A stretch of DNA of 64,000 bases from NCBI RefSeq assembly GCF_033439725.1, contig NW_026944389.1:1240001-1304000 (forward strand), written 5' to 3'. This DNA is from Neurospora tetraspora. Its lineage: Eukaryota > Ascomycota > Sordariomycetes > Sordariales > Sordariaceae. Numbering within the stretch: position 1 is the stretch's first letter; every line of letters begins with the position of its first letter. Shown one piece after another: positions 1 to 9,744 of this stretch. The notes under the pieces were generated by a model. It worked only from the letters and a program-made list of their open reading frames with translations, made no database searches and was not told the DNA's origin. The translations under genes were made by a program, and so were the position numbers.

Positions 1-832
1 ATCATCCTCCAGCACACTCAGTTCAAAGGAGACACACGGGGTATAAGACCGGTCAAGCTCCCTTAGAGAATGAGAGTCATGCCGGAGAAAAAGGCATAAC
101 CGTAACACAGGTGGCTCTTCGTCTCGGGATGTTGGTCAGTCGGTGGCGGGAGTACGAGGCGTCGTGGTCGAACAACCTTTTCGGTGATGTATGCCAATCA
201 CACTTTCGGGTGGGGAGATAATCGAATCTGCAAGAGGAATGTTTGCGTTGTACTTCTAATGAGTGTGATGCGAGTTGTGTGCCCATTCGATGCACAAAGT
301 GGTGATGTGGTTGGTAATGAGAAGTCAGGGAAAGGGGAGAAATGGAAGGAGCGAGGTCAGAATTTCCTGTAACTTGAGCATGAATGCCATACAAGACCCT
401 AACCCCGATCTACTTCCTTTCCTGGCTGGACCAGCGACGTCAATTGCGGGGTTGCGGTTTGGCGATCAGGAACCCGGCGAGCCTAGAATCCACTGTTACA
501 GGCGGTAACTCCACTAAAAATTCACTGGCGTGTGCTTGGCTCCACCCATGCTCCCTCATTGTATCTTCACCTTTGTATCAACCTCAACTTCAAGAAGTTG
601 GAAATTTTGGAACTTGAAATCCCTCGAGTTCAGAAAGACTATACAAGAGGAAGAAGCATCAACCGGCCCGACATTGATACCGGCATCGTTAGTCATGAGC
701 TGATCTTGACGGGCATTGTTCAAGTTTTGTTCTTGTCTCTGCCTCTCAAGTGCACCAGGGCGTCTCGACGACAAACCAAATACCCAAGGGGAACGGACAG
801 AGACGAAAGGCCAAGTGCTTTTACTCATCGAC

Positions 833-3130
833 ATGGCTCGCCGAACCACAAGAGGCATAAAAAAGAGCTACGTCGAGGCTCCCATCATTTTCGATGATGA
901 GGACGAACCCATCCCCGTCACATCCAAGGACTCGGATGATGAGGATTTCGCTGCCCTGGAGCCAGCTCAGGAGGAAGAGGAGGACAAGGATGAAGAAGCC
1001 GACATGGCCGATCCCACCAGTGAAGAAGACCAGGCCGAGGACGAGGACGATGAAGATGATCGCGACGCCGACGGCAAAAAGAACGATCCGTCCTCCCAGC
1101 CCAAGAAACACCGTAATACGGGCGCTGGCATGATCCAGAGCCGCAAAGGATTTCATGACATTCCTCATTATCCCCTCGAGACACGCATTGTAACCCGTGT
1201 CTACGCAGGTCCCTTGAGGCGATATGCGCGGTATAGTGCCCTGCGCGACTCCATGTACGGCCCAGAGTACAACCGTATCAAGATTATATGGGACTTGGAG
1301 ATGCGATGGGCCGAATTTCCCGCTCTGCCACCCAGGTACTTGCCTCACGAACCCCAGGGCATCTGTCCCAGTCCATGGCTCGCGCCCGCCTTCGAGCGGA
1401 CACAGGAACAAAATGCTGCTCGATGGTACAGCAACTGCTACGCCAAGAGTCCCGAGGTACAACAATCCCATTTGCTTTCCAGCCATGAGGGAGAGCATCT
1501 CATTCCTCAAGCCGGAGGCGACCTTGTTACCTTCATTGGGCCCTGGGATCGCCAGGCAGAGCTTCGGTTTACCCAAGGCCAAAGTTTACCGATAACGGCT
1601 TCTGGTCTCCCCACGAGCACATCCGAAGACCAAGAAAAGAGCTCGACCGGCTGGATGCTCGACATTGGAAGTATTCCACTTGCCATGGGCTGGGTTCCAT
1701 CACTCGTCAATACCAAGCAAGTTCTCGCCATAGCAAGCATACCCTTCGCGGATCAAGAACCTAGGAAACAAGAAGACGGTGCAGATAAGCACGAAGCCCC
1801 CGATGCTATGGCTGAAGGCTGCGTCCAGCTTTGGGAGTTCACACCCAAAGAGGCAGGCAAAACGCTGGCTCGACCTTCCACCACCCCAGCGCGGCTGATC
1901 AGGACATTATGCTTCAACTGGGGCCGGCCAAAGCGACTGCAGTGGTGCCCCGTGCCTTACGAGTCAGTCGGTAGTTATGGGCTACTAGCCATACTTACAG
2001 GAGATGGAAAGGCGCGAATTATTGACGTCAAGATGGTTGAAGAAGGGAGCGCCCCCATTTACGGTAAGTCAGACGCAGTCAGATCCTTCTTCCACCCCGT
2101 GTTCTCAGGACTTGCTGGCTGATAGAACATTTATGTAGAGTGGGTACAATCTCCCGTTGTCACCCTTGGCATCGATGATGATTACAACAACAAGGTGACT
2201 TGTCTAAGCTGGGTGAATATCAACCGCATCGCCCTCGGTCACTCGGATGGTTCTGTCACACTGTGGTCCATTTTCCCCCGGAAGATGCTACAAAGGGTCG
2301 GAGTACACACCACGTATGTGATCGATATCTGTTCGGCCTACCCGTCGAATCCCTATTTGGTCGCCTCGATTCCCGTTGGCGGATGCGCAACCTTGACCGA
2401 CCTGTCGCAGCCAAGCTCCGAACTCACATACTTCCCTGTTCCCGCTATCAGCTTCCAGCCGAACATGCTTTGCTGGAACGAGTCCATGCAGGGTTTCATG
2501 GCTCTCTACCCGTCCTCCACGCCCAACACTACCATTGCGTTCCTGCACCACCGCTTCTTCTGCCAGGCACGTAGTATTTGCACGGGTCCGAACACCATCA
2601 CTTGCATTTCTGCCGGAACAACGCATCCGTTCGTGTTGGCTGGCTGCGCAGACGGCTCGTTGTTCTCTTGCAACGCGCTGCAGAAGCTCTTCAAGCAGAA
2701 GGGGGAGCCTTTGCAAAAGATCAAAGTAATGGAGCACGAGTACAGGCCGATTAGACGTCCTGAACTTCAAGGAAAAGACAGCGCTCGTCCCGTCAGAGGT
2801 GCGGTCCGGATCTTGCAAGGTTTTCTACCGGAGCCCAATGACGATCCCAGGACGGAGAAGCGCAAGGAGCTCGACCGGAAGAAGAAGCTAGAAAGAATGA
2901 AAACGGCGTCTGGCAAGAAAAAGGGCCGACCAAGGAAGAATGGAGGCACCGTAGAAGATCTGAATCGGGAGGCCGAGCTTGACGACAAGCTTGCTTCGCG
3001 CGTGGTCACTCATGAGCCACTGACCAGGTTGACGACGATTGTATGGAATCCGAACATGCAATACAGCTGCTGGGCGGCATGTGCAATGGCTTCGGGTATT
3101 ATCAAGGTGATGGATCTTGGAGTGCAATAA
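833..3130 (+). CDS. WD40-type TFIIIC subunit candidate (Tfc6/Sfc6-like)
   Basis: Two exons, 833-2063 and 2139-3130, encode 740 residues. The 75 bp intron has a GTAAGT donor, a CTGAT branch-like site at 2119 and a TAG acceptor; joining restores the frame. The ATG at 833 (MARRTTRG) is chosen because it opens the conserved-looking basic start; the frame runs open further upstream without a better start. Residues 20-95 form a long acidic tract, followed by a globular region with WD40-like blades (for example LSWVNINRIALGHSDGSVTLWS). A lysine-rich linker near residue 670 contains an AT-hook core (KKGRPRK). The acidic N-terminus, AT-hook and WD40 fold together resemble the tau91/Sfc6 subunit of TFIIIC, which binds the B box of tRNA genes for RNA polymerase III. 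The family call is by recognition only; another nuclear WD40 protein is possible. Confidence 0.65.
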
Positions 3131-3507
3131 ACTAAGGATCTGTCGATTTTGACTAGCCACGGAGCGAGTAATGCCCAAGAAACAAAAGCGAGAAATGGCT
3201 ATCACACGATCAAAAGCGTAACATGGGTACTATGCAACAATCCGCCGGACGGAGAAATAGGGTATGCACTTGGACTGAAGAATACATGTCAAACTCACAA
3301 GTTAACTCCGAATCATGACAGCGCCAATTGTATCAAGAGAAAAAGTCGGCTTCTTGTTACACATCTCGATTCGCCTCACTTGCCCTGGGCAGTGTCAGTT
3401 TCGGAAAGATGATTGAGTCTATCGCATCTACCTAGCTACCTATCTATCTATCTTTACACGCTCTATGTTTCTAGTGTGTATTGAACATGCGATACTTGTG
3501 CTGGGTC

Positions 3508-4643
3508 TCAGCAAGTGCCTCCCATGACGGCATGATGGTAGTCGAAAGCCTTGGCCATGCCATACAAGTGGGTGGCTGCGGCCAGGACGACAAAGACATG
3601 GAAGATCTGATGGGAGCTGCCCCAAATGTCAAAACGACCGGGATACCGGCATTCAGGCCATCGAACCTGGCGTTTACTCTAGTTAGAAAATGGCAGTGAC
3701 GGTATAGAATTATGGAAGTTGAAGACTTACAGCATACAGGAAGGCACCAAAGATGTACATGGCTCCCTGAAGCATGACCCATCTGAGTCCCATGCGCTCA
3801 TCCAGTTGACTGAAAGAGTTGAAGGTCAAGGCGTGAAGGATGGGAACGACTCCGGATGCGCCGAGACCGACGAACATCATGGCGCGGTAAGGGCGCCAGG
3901 CGGGAGTGCGGAAGTGCTCAAACCAAGAAACGGTGATGCACCCAAGACCCAGGAGACAGATCTGCGAGCAAAGAATGTTTTGTTAGTACCAGCTTGACAA
4001 GTGTTTCACTGTCATCAAGACTTACCATGCTCAGGTAAAAGGTCAATAAGCTAGGATAGTAAAAAAAGCCATAGTACATGGTTGGCACATAGCTTCCGAT
4101 AATGAGAAAGACGATTCCGGTGTAATCCAGCTTGTTTCCCCACTTGGCCACCTCGGGGCTGTGGTTTGACAGGGTATGGTACGTAGCGCTCATACCCAGG
4201 CAGCAGAAAGCGCCCAAGAAGAAACAGGTGAAGACGAGGACGTCAGACTCGGAGGCGGACTCGTATCTCGGGGCAATGACGTTGTAGAGGAAGAAGCCGC
4301 CAAAGGTGAATAAGATGGCGCCCAGGAGATGAGTCCAGATGTTGACAAACTCATTGTGCAGGTAGAAGATGGACCAGAAGGACTTCTGATAGCTGTTGGA
4401 GGTGCGGCGGTAGCCCGAGTGGATGAAGTGGTTGTCGCGACGCCATTGGGGGAGTTCATCCCACAGCATCAATAAGGCGTCCTCGATCCGGTGTTCGACA
4501 TCCTTGGCGGTTTCCAAAAGGGAGTCGGCGGCGGAGGAAAAGACTCCGGAGGCGGAAGCGGTTGAGGCGGTCGAGGGCCGGCGGCGTTCCCGGAGTGAGA
4601 CGTCGGGCTGCCGGGGGTCGGATCCCGAGTCTCCGGCCGGCAT
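3508..4643 (-). CDS. PAQR/hemolysin-III family seven-TM receptor (Izh/AdipoR-like)
   Basis: Three exons on the minus strand, 4643-4026, 3961-3731 and 3666-3508, give 335 residues, close to the usual size of fungal Izh proteins. The last acceptor is set at CAG before 3666: a nearer TAG lies only 2 nt from the CTAAC branch site, and the downstream choice gives the expected family spacing. The PAQR signature residues are visible: E-x2-N-x3-H (NEFVNIWTH) before TM1, S-x3-H followed by an Asp (SATYHTLSNH...DYTG), and HQIFH before the last TM, which together form the zinc-binding hydrolase-like site. The first 60 residues are hydrophilic and Ser/Arg-rich. The protein is expected in the plasma or endomembrane, linked in fungi to sterol, zinc and ceramide signalling. 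It converges tail-to-tail with the WD40 gene. Confidence 0.9.
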
Positions 4644-7119
4644 CTTTTTTTATCGCGGTTGCGCTTGGATGGTGTTCGTTGTTGTGGCTTGTTTTGTTTC
4701 CAAGTCAAAACAGTGGTTGTAAAGGATTAAGATGCAGGTGAGATGAGAATCAATTTGCTAGCAGAGCTACTTGTAGCCAATGTTTTATGCACATGTCAAA
4801 AGGCAGATTCCAACTTTCTGTTGAGCTGGCCTTGGTGGGCTGTCATGTTTCCATGATCCTCAACTATTTCCACCATCACAGATCCGGACGGAGGCAACGG
4901 GAAAGATTCAGGCCAGGGTCCCCACTGCTCCGCCGAACCGCCGTGTTAATCCAGAGGAAGCTTGCAGTGGCCGCTACAAGAAAGGAAGTACACTTGGCGA
5001 CTTACACCACCTTACAAAGCGATAGCTTTACAAGCTTAACTGTAAAGAGATTCTGGTCAGGCCATTTGACTAAAACCATTGGTATGTTGGATCACTTGCT
5101 TTTGAAGAAAGAAGCGCTTGTTGGGAAGACGTATCGTTGTTTGGTGTCCATGGTAACACTTTTGATGCTTTCATTTTGTGTTGGCTGCTTTGCCCGTATT
5201 TTTGTTGGGTTGACACTTGCTCTCTTTCACAAGTCAGAGCGAAAGAGTCTTGGCCCGTTGGCCGAGGCATGGGCTCTCAAGGTCTGACAGCTGTTTGCCG
5301 CCTGGTGACCGCCTGGCAGCAAGGTGCTTGGGCGCTGTAGTGTGGAGGAAGGAACGCTGTCTGGTACGACCTTGACTGGAAGTGATTGAGGAAAGATCGA
5401 TTCACATTGGAAGTAGAAGCGATTTTTCTCTGGAATCTCCTCCATCGCATGCCCAAGCGGACAACACTCCGTCGCCGTTCCCTATCTGGCTACCACCTGC
5501 CATGTTGCTCCTCAAAATGATGGGACCAAGTGTGCGATTGGCTTCAAACTCTTTATTGTCAATGCAAGTGCATAAAACCATTCACTAACGATATCACATT
5601 TCTTGCCTCTTTCCCAACGACGGGATAGGAATGGGCCGTCAATGGCCTGTTCCTATTTCTGTGCCTCTCGGCCCAGACTTCTGCAGTCAGCTCAAGTGCC
5701 GATGGGAACATGACATTCCCAGGTCAAGAGAGGCACAGACAACATGACAACACTCACGGAGACACGAGGTGAGAGCTCAAACCTACCCGCCATCGTGTTC
5801 CTGGCAGATTCCCATGTGCTGTGCCGTACGAACAGCTTTCCCCGGAAAAGTCAACGGCCCCAGATAACACCGGAGGGGAAATGGAAACCAAACTCTATGT
5901 TTACCTGGATGAGCTCGAGAAAACAACCCACACGGAGCAACTTTATCTCTATTCTTGGAGACAAATTTGTGTGATCCTCAGTCTCGGCCCTTCTTCACTA
6001 TACATTTTCGTTATCACATTGGCTTGGTTGGTCTGCGTCTGTTCGTCTCTGATGATGGGGTGGTGATATCTTTATCATGTTTGAGAAGGACAAGTGTCCG
6101 TGGAAAGTTCAATGGCACCTTCAAGTTCGGTTAAAAGACGCCATGCGCCCACGAACACCCAATTGCGTTTAGGCGGAAGAACTACTGATCAAGTGTCGAG
6201 ACGATCCGTGTCTACTTGACGAGAGACAGCTGAGGGCTGTTGGTGAAAAACAGACAGACAGGTCGCCGACTCTCATCACTTCGGCATCATCAATCTCTTA
6301 CAGAGCAAAAGTGTCCCAAATGCAACGCGGTCTCCATCTTCCAACTCCTGGGACAAATTTTACGGGTCGCCGGGAGTGTGCGCTGCAATATCTACCATCA
6401 TTTATACATGAACCACGGATGGGAAGCAGCACGTCGTCCGCGCCAAGTTGGGTCAAGGTGGGTGAAAACACCACGTCAGTCCAAAAATAGCCCGTCCCCT
6501 TGCCCCTATCCATCCCTTCGCCTGAACCCCGACCAGACCACAATACGGTTGACCGCGGCCTTAAGTCGCCGCTCGACCCAAAACTGCATGCTAACGTCGA
6601 CTTCAAAATGTCAGTCTAAGGTTCTGCATGTCCAGCTGCGAGTCCGGGCCACAGGTCAACAAAGCTTGGGACCTTGTGCCCTTGGGTGACGATGCCGGCC
6701 AGCCGGGTAAATAAAGCGGTTTATATCACCACCGGGCCTTCAACACTTGGGATTTCATCTATTACATATTGCCTCGATATTGTCGCCACCAAACTTCCAT
6801 CACCATATCGCCATATCGCAACATGACCCACGTCCCATGCTGTTTCGCCCGCAGTATCGGATGAATCTGGTTCAAAATGTCGCTATCAATATGCTATTAA
6901 TATTTTTTTTGAGATTTAAGGGGAGGTTAATGACGGCAACAATGGTCCTTGGCATACGTCGAACGACGAGCAACCGACGACGCCATGTCTATATCAACAA
7001 GACCAAGACCCGTGCGTCAATCGTGCTCAAGAGTTGCTCTCTACGGACATGGACTTTGCCCAGATCTGACGGATACCAACAACAACTAGCACCGGCAGTC
7101 CTCCCATTCCTCCGCCATC
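4644..7119. other. Intergenic region without a supported gene
   Basis: About 2.5 kb between the divergent PAQR and Kex2-precursor genes. The longest ORFs (for example 4787-5287 and 6240-6689, plus) lack recognisable domains and do not continue through plausible introns. The interval probably holds both promoters and 5' leaders. A T-rich run at 6900-6910 and a TTTATATC element near 6719, about 400 nt upstream of the ATG at 7120, are the only promoter-like features I would point to. Confidence 0.5.
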
Positions 7120-8484
7120 ATGGTCGGATCAAGCCTCACTCTGTCACTTCTCGGCCTTGGTGTCGTCCATGCCTTGCCAGCTTCCAAGAAGGTGGAGGAG
7201 CGCCAAACCCTCATAGGAGGTGGCTGGAGCGACTTCCATCCCGGTGACGGCAAAGCCCCCCCAACCTGCTCCATCAACATCCCCATCTCTCAGCAAGCCC
7301 CCTGCATCTTCTTCCCCATTCCGGGCACCATCAGACCCGGCAAGGAGAAACGACAAGTTCTTGGACCCGGCTATAGCGACTTTCATCCGGGTGATGGCAC
7401 CAGTATTCCCCGGTGTGAAATATCCCTTCCCATCAGCCAACAACCACCATGCTTCTTCTACCCTATCCCTGGACAAATCATACCAGGAAAGACAAAGCGG
7501 CAAATCCTTATCGGGCCCGGGTCCGGCGACTTCCATCCCGGTGACGGTGACGAGATCCCTACCTGCGAGATTTCTCTTCCCATCAGCGAACAACCCCCGT
7601 GTATCTTCTTCCCCATTCCGGGAGAGATCACGCCAGGAAACGGCAAGAGGCAGACACTTGGTCCTGGCTGGAGTGACTTCCACCCCGGGGATGGCAACAC
7701 CATTCCCACTTGCGAGATCTCGCTGCCCATCAAGGAACAGCCACCCTGCATCTTTTTCCCAATCCCGGGGGAGATTAGGCCAGGAAAGCGATCTTTCAGC
7801 CTCCCGGCGGACTATGCCACCAACACCAAGCAAGTTATCCTTCAGCTTGAGAAGCAGCTGGTGGCTCTCCAAAACAAGAAGAACAAGACTTCCGAGGACA
7901 TCGACGATATTCGCGCCATCAAGGCTGCCCTCAAGTACTTGGCAAATATCGATCAGATTTCCGCATCGCCTGGATCCGAGACTGGCTTCACTCCCGGCAA
8001 GCGGTCCTTCTCCCTGCCTGGCGATTACGCGAGCGACACCAAGAAGGTTATCCTGCAACTCGAGAAGCAGTTGATTGCCCTCCAGAACAAAAAGAACAAG
8101 ACTGATGAAGACTTGGCTGATATCCAAGCCATCAAGTCCGCACTCAAGTTTCTAGCCGGCATTGACCAGATCTCTGCGCCCCCAGGAACTGAGACTGGTT
8201 TCGTTCCCGGAAAGCGCGATGCCCTCTCCGTTGGCGCTTACGCTTCAGTCTGCCCTGGGCTGGAAGGTGCTGAGATTGCTCTCGAGACTCTCTTGCACAA
8301 ACCCAAGCCAACAGTGCAGGAGTACATCATCATCCAGAAGTTGACCAACTTCCTTGCCGGATGTGGCATCGCCATCGTCAAGTCTCCTGATGGCACATGG
8401 ACTATCATCAAGCCCTCCGACAAGAAGCGAGGTGTCGATACCGAGGTCGCCGTTGCCACCCTTCCACTTGAGAGCAGGATGTAG
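7120..8484 (+). CDS. Secreted Kex2-processed modular repeat precursor (KEP-type)
   Basis: A single exon of 454 residues. A signal peptide (hydrophobic 4-18, cleavage near A18) leads into a short pro-segment ending EER28. Then follow four A modules (29-78, 79-127, 128-177, 178-224), each starting with Gln, containing a DFHPGDG block and a Cys-x11-Cys pair (C..PPC), and ending in Lys-Arg. Next are three B modules of exactly 71 residues (225-295, 296-366, 367-437), also ending KR. B1 and B2 are about 75% identical and predicted helical; B3 is diverged and carries two cysteines. A 17-residue tail ends the protein. Every junction is a Kex2-type KR site, so maturation in the Golgi would release up to eight peptides, four of which could cyclise to N-terminal pyroglutamate. 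No UstY/DUF3328 or tyrosinase gene lies nearby, so a dikaritin-type RiPP is not supported here. The peptides' function is unknown. Confidence 0.88.
   Translation: MVGSSLTLSLLGLGVVHALPASKKVEERQTLIGGGWSDFHPGDGKAPPTCSINIPISQQAPCIFFPIPGTIRPGKEKRQVLGPGYSDFHPGDGTSIPRCEISLPISQQPPCFFYPIPGQIIPGKTKRQILIGPGSGDFHPGDGDEIPTCEISLPISEQPPCIFFPIPGEITPGNGKRQTLGPGWSDFHPGDGNTIPTCEISLPIKEQPPCIFFPIPGEIRPGKRSFSLPADYATNTKQVILQLEKQLVALQNKKNKTSEDIDDIRAIKAALKYLANIDQISASPGSETGFTPGKRSFSLPGDYASDTKKVILQLEKQLIALQNKKNKTDEDLADIQAIKSALKFLAGIDQISAPPGTETGFVPGKRDALSVGAYASVCPGLEGAEIALETLLHKPKPTVQEYIIIQKLTNFLAGCGIAIVKSPDGTWTIIKPSDKKRGVDTEVAVATLPLESRM
7204..7791 (+). repeat. Four A modules of 47-50 codons in the Kex2 precursor
   Basis: In-frame tandem units at 7204-7353, 7354-7500, 7501-7650 and 7651-7791. 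Each begins with a Gln codon and ends with Lys-Arg codons. They share the DFHPGDG block, an ISLPI-type segment, two cysteines 12 residues apart, and a PIPG-x-I-x-PG tail. Sequence between the conserved blocks varies (GGGW, GPGY, GPGS, GPGW). Unit length varies by up to three codons, at a Leu-Ile versus Leu start and just before the terminal KR. Confidence 0.9.
7792..8430 (+). repeat. Three B modules of 71 codons in the Kex2 precursor
   Basis: Units at 7792-8004, 8005-8217 and 8218-8430 are each exactly 213 bp. The first two share the SFSLP start, a heptad-like LEKQL.ALQNKKNKT helix, a second helix (AIK.ALK.LA.IDQIS) and a PGKR end. The third keeps the length, the second-helix spacing and the terminal KR, but has replaced most residues and gained two cysteines. 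Confidence 0.88.
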
Positions 8485-9390
8485 TTGATGAAAGGGATGG
8501 AGTTTGGTAAGAGCTTATTGCAAAAGGGGGGGTACAGCGTTGGTGCCCGAGAGAAAAGAGGTTGCCGGTGATTTGGGCGCAGTGGGTAATGATGAAGCAC
8601 CATAATGGGAGCAGCTCACAACAGCAGCTCATGGAAGGATGATGATACCTGTCGGTGTTTACCGCCGATAACCTGGGTGTGGAGGGAGAAGGAGACCTTG
8701 GCCACTCCTTTCTCATTGTGTCAACGCCGGCCTTTACTACTATTTGTTCTATCATTTCCCTTCTCTAAGACGAAAAGTTTTCTTGTATCTTCTTTTTTTT
8801 CTTTTTTTAAGAGTACCACCAAAGGCTTGATTGATCTCTTACCTCCTGATCCCAAATTGCTGTGCCCCGTGAGCTCGTGCCTTAGTCCCAGTGGAGTGTC
8901 AAGATTGTTCCTGCCCCGAGATAGCAATGTAGTCCACGACGGCAACTAGCTCCAGGCCGGAGATGGTCTCCAGGCGGTGCCGTGTGTACCGCCATTCAGC
9001 GCTTCCGTCAGTAGTATTGGACTTTGCGCCAAGCTTCTCATCACCCCAGGAGCATGTGAGATTCACATCTGTACTTGTCGGAATATGTCAAAGGTCCGTT
9101 GTCCCAACAAGTCACTTCGCCGTGGCCATGAAAGATTGCGGTAGCATCCGAGAATTGCGAATCTGATGTCATACATGATAGTCAATTTTGCTTGCCATGC
9201 GATCGCGGATGTATATGCTCTCGGGATAACCGCTTACTAAGACCAGAGGTGCAGAAGGTCAAAGCAGCGTTGTCGTCCGATGGATAGCAGAGCCGAAATT
9301 ATCAGCCAACCTTACCCAGTAATGGCTCGTAACACTGGAAAACACTTTTCTCGAACTACCAAAGGCCGCATCCGATTAGTCAAACCCTCC

Positions 9391-9744
9391 TCATTGGGAC
9401 ACTCGGAGCATTCTGGCGCACATGTTGGAACGGTTATCCCAGTTACGACGATACTCACCGGGAGGCTTGACCATCTCTATTCGTCCCGAGCCTTCGAGGA
9501 ACACATCGGATGGTTGCCCCATTAACATCCGCCCAGGGGACCCAGCAACCTGTCCACTCTCCAAATTCCATAGAACAACACGGTCGATGCGCCCACACGC
9601 TTGCTTAGCCCACTCGGAGATAATCGGAATCACAAATCTTCTCTCAGGCCTCGTACCGTCCATATGGCTACGGCTGCCGTCTTCGCTGAGCTGAGCGTCT
9701 GTGCGATTCCGGTGGACCTGGACCCCGAAGCGCTCATTATGCAT
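9391..9744 (-). pseudogene. Possible remnant of an unknown coding sequence
   Basis: This minus-strand frame reads as plausible globular protein over about 80 residues (segments such as RRFVIPIISEWAKQACG and DRVVLWNLESGQVAG). It lacks a convincing start, further exons or a recognised domain. A GGTGAG donor-like site sits near its 3' end. It may be the relic of a gene or a chance ORF. I do not recognise a family. Confidence 0.2.

Noticed and set aside
821-1582. 253-codon minus-strand ORF
   Set aside because: Antisense shadow of the acidic, GC-rich first exon of the WD40 gene; the hydrophobic look comes from reversing Asp/Glu codons.
3667-3678. Alternative acceptor for PAQR intron 2 adding four residues
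   Set aside because: It would lie 2 nt from the CTAAC branch site and would lengthen a conserved loop; the CAG 12 nt downstream fits better.
4787-5287. 166-codon plus-strand ORF upstream of the PAQR gene
   Set aside because: No domain, and it lies where the PAQR promoter and leader should be; probably chance.
7144-8127. Long minus-strand ORF (327 codons) opposite the Kex2 precursor
   Set aside because: It mirrors the repeat-encoding plus strand; it has no domain, and the plus strand has a signal peptide and regular KR sites.
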